From assembly GCF_040183065.1 (NCBI RefSeq), contig NC_091123.1:11512001-11576000 (forward strand): 64,000 nucleotides of DNA, written 5' to 3'. Below the pieces are notes generated by a model. It worked only from the letters and a program-made list of their open reading frames with translations, did no database searches and was not told the DNA's origin. The position numbers and the translations under genes are program-made. Source of the stretch: Periplaneta americana (Eukaryota; Arthropoda; Insecta; Blattodea; Blattidae). Of the stretch, positions 59,804 through 64,000 are shown in pieces (within the stretch, counting starts at the first letter, position 1; each line of letters starts with the position of its first letter).

Positions 59804-59839
<36 letters not shown>

Positions 59840-60524
59840 TAGTAATAAATGTATTTTCTAATTACATATTATGAGTAAAAAGAAGACATCTGAAGCATGG
59901 AGAACCATATATGTTACGTAATTATTTAAGCACAAGGAACTGGCTACTCTATCCCATTATCTCCTGGCCTAGTTACCTCATAAGTGGTGCCTTGTTGATG
60001 TCACATGTGAGGTTCAGACTGTCTTCGGACAGTTGACTAAACAACAAATTACTTCATTTCTAGTAAATGGTTTTTGGTATCTCTCTTTTTTAAGTTCATA
60101 CTATATTTAATAAAATAAAATTCAATTAAATAATAATAATTAAATTACAATTAAACTTGTTGATTGTTAAGGTACGTATTCTTATGATATGTCCTCTCAA
60201 ATTCTTTTCTCAAGTCCTTCAGTACATCTTTATATTTGTTACACTGGTCTTGATTCAAATTAGATAACAATTTTACATTAATAAATTGGTAACAGTTACC
60301 CACTAAAACTTACAACTCCCACAATTTCGCTTTCCCTATGAAAGCTTTTATTTGTTCATACATTTGCGGTAATAAGAACATTATTTCCTCGGAGATGGAG
60401 AGAAAATTGTAGCGGTTACAGATGTCTATTCAAACGTCGCGGTCAATGACGTCATCCGGAGATACACGAACTGCTCCCGCAACTTGTTTCACTCTTACAT
60501 TGAAAAAAGAGAGAGAGGAGGAAG
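59601..60524. other. Unassigned sequence with (AAT)n
   Basis: AAT repeats at about 59803-59838. No gene recognised. Confidence 0.4.
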
Positions 60525-61235
60525 TGCTCCGAGTAGGCCCTATTGAGACGTCTGGTCTAGGGGATTTAGATTTGAGGAACGTGCAGGCCAAGGTGTGGGG
60601 CCTCCCCAATCAATGCAGCTGTCCTGAAATGTTAGCGTCAGGTGTTCACGCTCATTGCGGAAAAAATGTGCTGGTGTGCCATTATGCATGAACCACATCT
60701 GTAGTCTTTGCTGACATGGCACATACTCCAGCAAGGTAGGCAATACATCATTAATTATAAAGTTCTGATAACGAGGCCCAATTAATCTCTGTGGTAGCAT
60801 GTATAGCCCTTAATAAATCTCCAAGAACGTCTGCCCATACGTTGATTTAGAATCGGTGCTGATGCCTTGTTTCTTCAACTGCATGGGGGTTTTCATCAGC
60901 CCACACATGCTGATTACCAAAATTCACATCATCAACTCTGCTGAACCCCGCTCACATCCGCAATCAAACTTTTGTTTTCAGTATTCCTTGCGACATATCA
61001 GTATTCCATGCCAGGGGTGTCAACTACGGTATGATTATCTGGTAGCGTGCTGTATTGTAGGGCAGAAAAATGCATTGCCATGAATGGACGTCACACTGAG
61101 CACCTCCTATGAACAAGTGTTCAGATCTCAGAAAGTATGTGTTGTACGACCCATGTTTATTAGACATTATTTTCTTGTTTTGATGCATACTAGCACCTCC
61201 TAAAATATTGGATACTTTTCTTAACACCCTGTATA
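60525..61235 (-). pseudogene. Mariner/IS630-family element with transposase relic
   Basis: The 5' region (CAGGGTGTTAAGAAAAGTAT at 61235 downward) is followed, with internal deletion, by the C-terminal half of a transposase. Split frames read VWADENPHAVEE-like and INVWADVLGDLL, then NDVLPTLLEYVPCQQRLQMW, FMHNGTPAHFFRNEREHLTL and GGPTPWPARSSNLNPLDQ. The family consensus has aspartates in HDGAPAH and in SPDLxPLD. Here both have become asparagine (HNGTPAH, SSNLNPLD), so the catalytic triad is lost in addition to the frameshifts. Confidence 0.75.
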
Positions 61236-61280
61236 ACGATTTGCCTGTTATGAAACTTATTGAAAAATTACATGGTTAGT

Positions 61281-61656
61281 CTTTACATTATGATATTGTC
61301 TATTATGTTGGGTTTGTATCCATTTTCCTGTGCTACGTATTTGATAGTGTGTATTTCTTCCTTGTAGTCTTGTTGTCTCATAGGAATGTTGATGAGTCTG
61401 TGTATCATGGATCGGAATGCTGCGTGTTTGTGTTGTGTGGGGTGATTGGAGGTGTTGTGTATGTGTGTTACCGTGGTGGTAGGTTTCTTGTATATTTTCA
61501 ACATGTGTTTGTTGTCTGTTTCTGTTCTTGTGATGTCTAAGAAATTTGTCGATTTGTTGTTTTCTGTTTCTAGTGTGTAGTGTAGTTTTGGATGTATTTT
61601 GTCTATGTATTTGTGTAGGTTTTCAATCTGTCTTTTGTTTCCTGTGTATAGTATTA
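61281..61656 (-). pseudogene. Penelope-like element, 3' part of RT ORF
   Basis: The complement reads LYTGNKRQIENLHKYIDKIH, LETENNKSTNFLDITRTETD, KIYKKPTTTVTHIHNTSNHP, TQHKHAAFRSMIHRLINIPM and IKYVAQENGYKPNIIDNIIM. The FLDI...YRKPT...SNHP..HK..A order is characteristic of Penelope-like retroelements after the RT core. It is separated from its upstream part (62919 on) by the LINE-A insertion. No GIY-YIG nuclease was identified. Confidence 0.82.
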
Positions 61657-61948
61657 GTGCATTGTATTCTTCACCTGACATAATTAGGAACATTAAATCC
61701 AGACGTTTCAATGGGCAGGGCATGTAGCACGTATGGGAGAATCCAGAAATGCATATAGAGTGGTAGTTGGGAGGCCGGAGGGAAAAAGACCTTTGGGGAG
61801 GCCGAGACATAGGTGGGAAGATAAAATTAAATGGATTTGAGGGAGGTGGGATATGATGATAGAGACTGGATTAATCTTGCTCAGGATAGGGACCAATGGC
61901 GGGCTTATGTGAGGGCGGCAATGAACCTGCGGGTTCCTTAAAAGGCAG
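61657..61948 (+). pseudogene. LINE-A 3' fragment inserted in the Penelope-like element
   Basis: 5'-truncated at GTGCATTGTATTCTTCACCT. It carries the GHVARMGE-equivalent region (frameshifted), GRPEGKRPLGRPR and DRDWINLAQDRDQWRAYVRA-like coding, then TTCCTTAAAAGGCAGTAAG. Together with its tail it is bounded by GTATAGTATTA (61646-61656, 62919-62929). Confidence 0.9.
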
Positions 61949-62918
61949 TAAGTAAGTAAGTAAGTAAGCAAGTAAGTAAGTATGTAAGTAAATAAGTAAG
62001 TAAGTAAATAAGTAAGTAGGTAAGTGAATAAGTAAGTAGACAAGTAAATAAGTAAGTAAATAAGTAAGTAAGTAGGTAAGTAAATAAGTAAGAAAGTAAG
62101 TAGGTAAGTAAATAAGTAAGTAAGTAAATAAATAATTAAGTAAGTAAGTAGGTAAGTACATAAGTAAGTAAGTAAATAAGTAAGTAAGTAGGTAAGTAAA
62201 TAAGTAAGTAACTAAGTAAGTAGGTAAGTAAATAAGTATGTAAGTAAGTATAAAATTAAGTAGGTAAGTAAATAAGTAAGTAAGTAAGTAAGTAGGTAAG
62301 TAAATAAGTAAGTAAATAAGTAAGTAGGTAAGTAAATAAGTAAGTAAGTAAGTAGGTAAGTAAATAAGTAAGTAAGTAAATAAGTAAGTAGGTAAGTAAA
62401 TAAGTAAATAAGTAAGTAGGCCTAAGTACGTAGGTAAGTAAGTAAATATGTAGGAAAATAAGTATGTAAGTAAGTAAATAAGAAAGTAAGTAAGTAAATA
62501 AATAAGTAAATAAATAAGTAAATAAGTAGGTAAGTAAGTAAATAAGTAAGTAAATAATTAAGTAAGTAAATAAGTAAGTAAATAAATAAGTAAATAAGTA
62601 AGTAAGTAAATAAGTAAGTAAGTAAGTAAATAAGTAAGTAAGTAAGTAAATAAGTAAGTAAGTAAATAAGTAAGTAAGTCAGTAAGTAAATAAATAAGTA
62701 AGTAAGTCTAGTAAATATATAAATAAGTAAGTAAGTTAATAGATAAGTAAGTAAATAATTAAGTAAGGAAGTAAATAAGTAAGTAAGTAAATAGATAAGT
62801 AACTAAGTAAATAAGTAAGTAAGTAAATAAGTAAGTAAATAAGTAAGTGAATAAGTAAGTAAATAAGTAAGTACGTAAGTAAGTAAGTAAATAAGTAAGT
62901 AAGTAAATAAGTAAGTGA
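61949..62918. repeat. (AAGT/AAAT)n array grown from the LINE-A tail
   Basis: About 970 bp of AAGT with frequent AAAT and occasional AGGT variants, forming a loose higher-order pattern. It starts at the LINE-A 3' end and stops at the right target duplication. One TAGGCCTA interruption lies at 62417-62424. Long YLLT frames on the minus strand are artefacts. Confidence 0.97.
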
Positions 62919-63120
62919 GTATAGTATTAATATGTCGTAAATAATGTTGTCTGTGTATTTGCTGTTGTCCTTGTATAGAATGTGTGTCTGTTCTATTTTG
63001 TGTATGAAAATTTCGGCTAGGGAGCTGGACAAGGGTGATCCCACATAGACCTTCAGTTTGGGTGTAGCATTTGTTGCTGTATGCATAATAATCAAGACGA
63101 ATAAAAAAACTACTATTTCC
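62919..63120 (-). pseudogene. Penelope-like element, upstream RT part
   Basis: The complement reads NKCYTQTEGL, then in a shifted frame VGSPLSSSLAEIFIHKIEQT, then KYTDNIIYDILIL, which joins LYTGNKRQ across the LINE insertion. GLPMGSPLS..LAEIF is the family's RT signature. The following YVDD-type catalytic motif appears to have been lost by a small deletion that predates the LINE-A insertion. Confidence 0.75.
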
Positions 63121-64000
63121 ACTAACAACACCACAGCACCTGCAGAGGGACGTTAAGGAACGCTCCTTGCAGCCAGAGACAGCGCTAGAGTTTTCCAATA
63201 TTTGCCACCCCTGAAGTTGGTGGATTTGTTTATTGGAAGGGGCGGTCGCGTTCTATTACCCTTGCAGATAGCTAATTAAAACAGCAAGATTCAGGAAATC
63301 TTTTGTCGCCATCGCCATTTAAATTCTTTACTGGGTTCCGATATCTGTCAACTAACAATGCAACGCAGCCAAGTCTTGCGGAATGCAGTCTTATCAGGCG
63401 GAAGGTATTATCTCACGTCCAAAGGCCACGGCGGCTTATATTGCAATTTTTTCTCATCTCGGATTTGCATATTAATGACTGTGGTGTGACTCGAAAAAAT
63501 GAACATTTAAAACCTGGTTGCCATGGAGATGAAATTTGTCTATGTTGCTTGACATCAGTGAGAACTATTTATTTAGACGATGGTAGTTTTTGTTTTATTT
63601 ACGATGCTATTTACATATATCGTAATTGACAATACCACACGTTGCCTGGTTCCTATATAAACAAAAGAAAAACAGTGTTGTTATGGTTACTCGTGTGGGA
63701 AGTAAAATGAACAAAAATCTATTCCGGTATAACTTACATTTACAATACCGGATCTGAACTGTTATCATAAATATGCATATGATGTTGTAGATATTTCGAT
63801 GCTGTTGAACATCAGTCTCGCATGTAAAAAACCAGAACTAAATAAAACTTCATTTGATTCCTATCGCAGAAATGAGTAGCAAACTTTCAAAACAAGACAT
63901 TTCCATTTTCAGAAAATACTTTTCAGATGCTTATATTTATGCAATGAACAAAACATTTTCTATGAGATATTAAAGATTACTATTTTTTACATAGACTCAT
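63121..64000. other. Unassigned sequence
   Basis: No gene supported. A 108-codon frame at 63303-63629 has no recognisable domain or splice context. Confidence 0.35.

Noticed and set aside
61708-63134. Minus-strand YLLT frames as membrane proteins.
   Set aside because: Translations of the AAGT array.

Overview
This window reads as genomic DNA from an insect with a large, repeat-laden genome. A cockroach or other blattodean is most likely, judging by the families of tRNA-derived SINEs and LINE relics; the species call is inference. Introns and the split gene described below, polymerase III boxes in the SINEs, target-site duplications, long microsatellites and the absence of compact operons all rule out a bacterium or phage. 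Nearly everything outside three short exons is mobile-element debris, tandem repeat or unassignable AT-rich sequence.

One host gene can be supported. It encodes a secreted glycine/tyrosine-rich, cuticle-type structural protein of about 224 residues on the + strand. A TATA-box promoter at about 24.94 kb precedes a tiny first coding exon (24985-25002). A 14.9 kb intron leads to exon 2 (39879-39999), which carries most of the signal peptide. A 2.2 kb intron leads to exon 3 (42236-42771), the GYGGYGG-repeat body. Splice phases (0, then 1) and sites agree. Intron 1 is filled with a 542-bp near-perfect palindrome, MITEs, a hAT element, a Tc1/mariner-like TIR element and LINE relics. Intron 2 holds two LINE relics and a SINE inserted 17 bp before the exon 3 acceptor.

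Layout. 0-10 kb: LINE-A relics, an inverted tRNA-like element, MITEs, a hAT element (4733-6504), LINE-B and Helitron-I copy 1. 10-24.6 kb: SINEs, two copies of a TA-flanked TIR element, a three-layer nest at 15.6-16.3 kb, a second hAT with transposase remains, and a 1.7 kb minisatellite just upstream of the gene promoter. 25-42.8 kb: the gene and its introns. 43-50.9 kb: TTAA-flanked elements, a 54-bp satellite and a tandem pair of Helitron-II copies. 52-64 kb: SINE-B, Helitron-I copy 2 (with a SINE inside), a 2.2 kb purine-rich minisatellite, a mariner-family relic, and a Penelope-like relic interrupted by LINE-A whose 3' tail has grown into about 970 bp of AAGT-type repeat.

The most unusual signal is small. 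The palindrome TAGGCCTA (or TAGCCTA) recurs throughout, and in five places where a paralogous copy or repeat register gives an empty-site comparison it is an exact 6- or 5-bp insertion (GGCCTA or GCCTA) at a TA dinucleotide. This resembles a Tc1/mariner-type excision footprint. Family letters (LINE-A to -F, SINE-A to -D, M1, Helitron-I/II) are labels local to this report.
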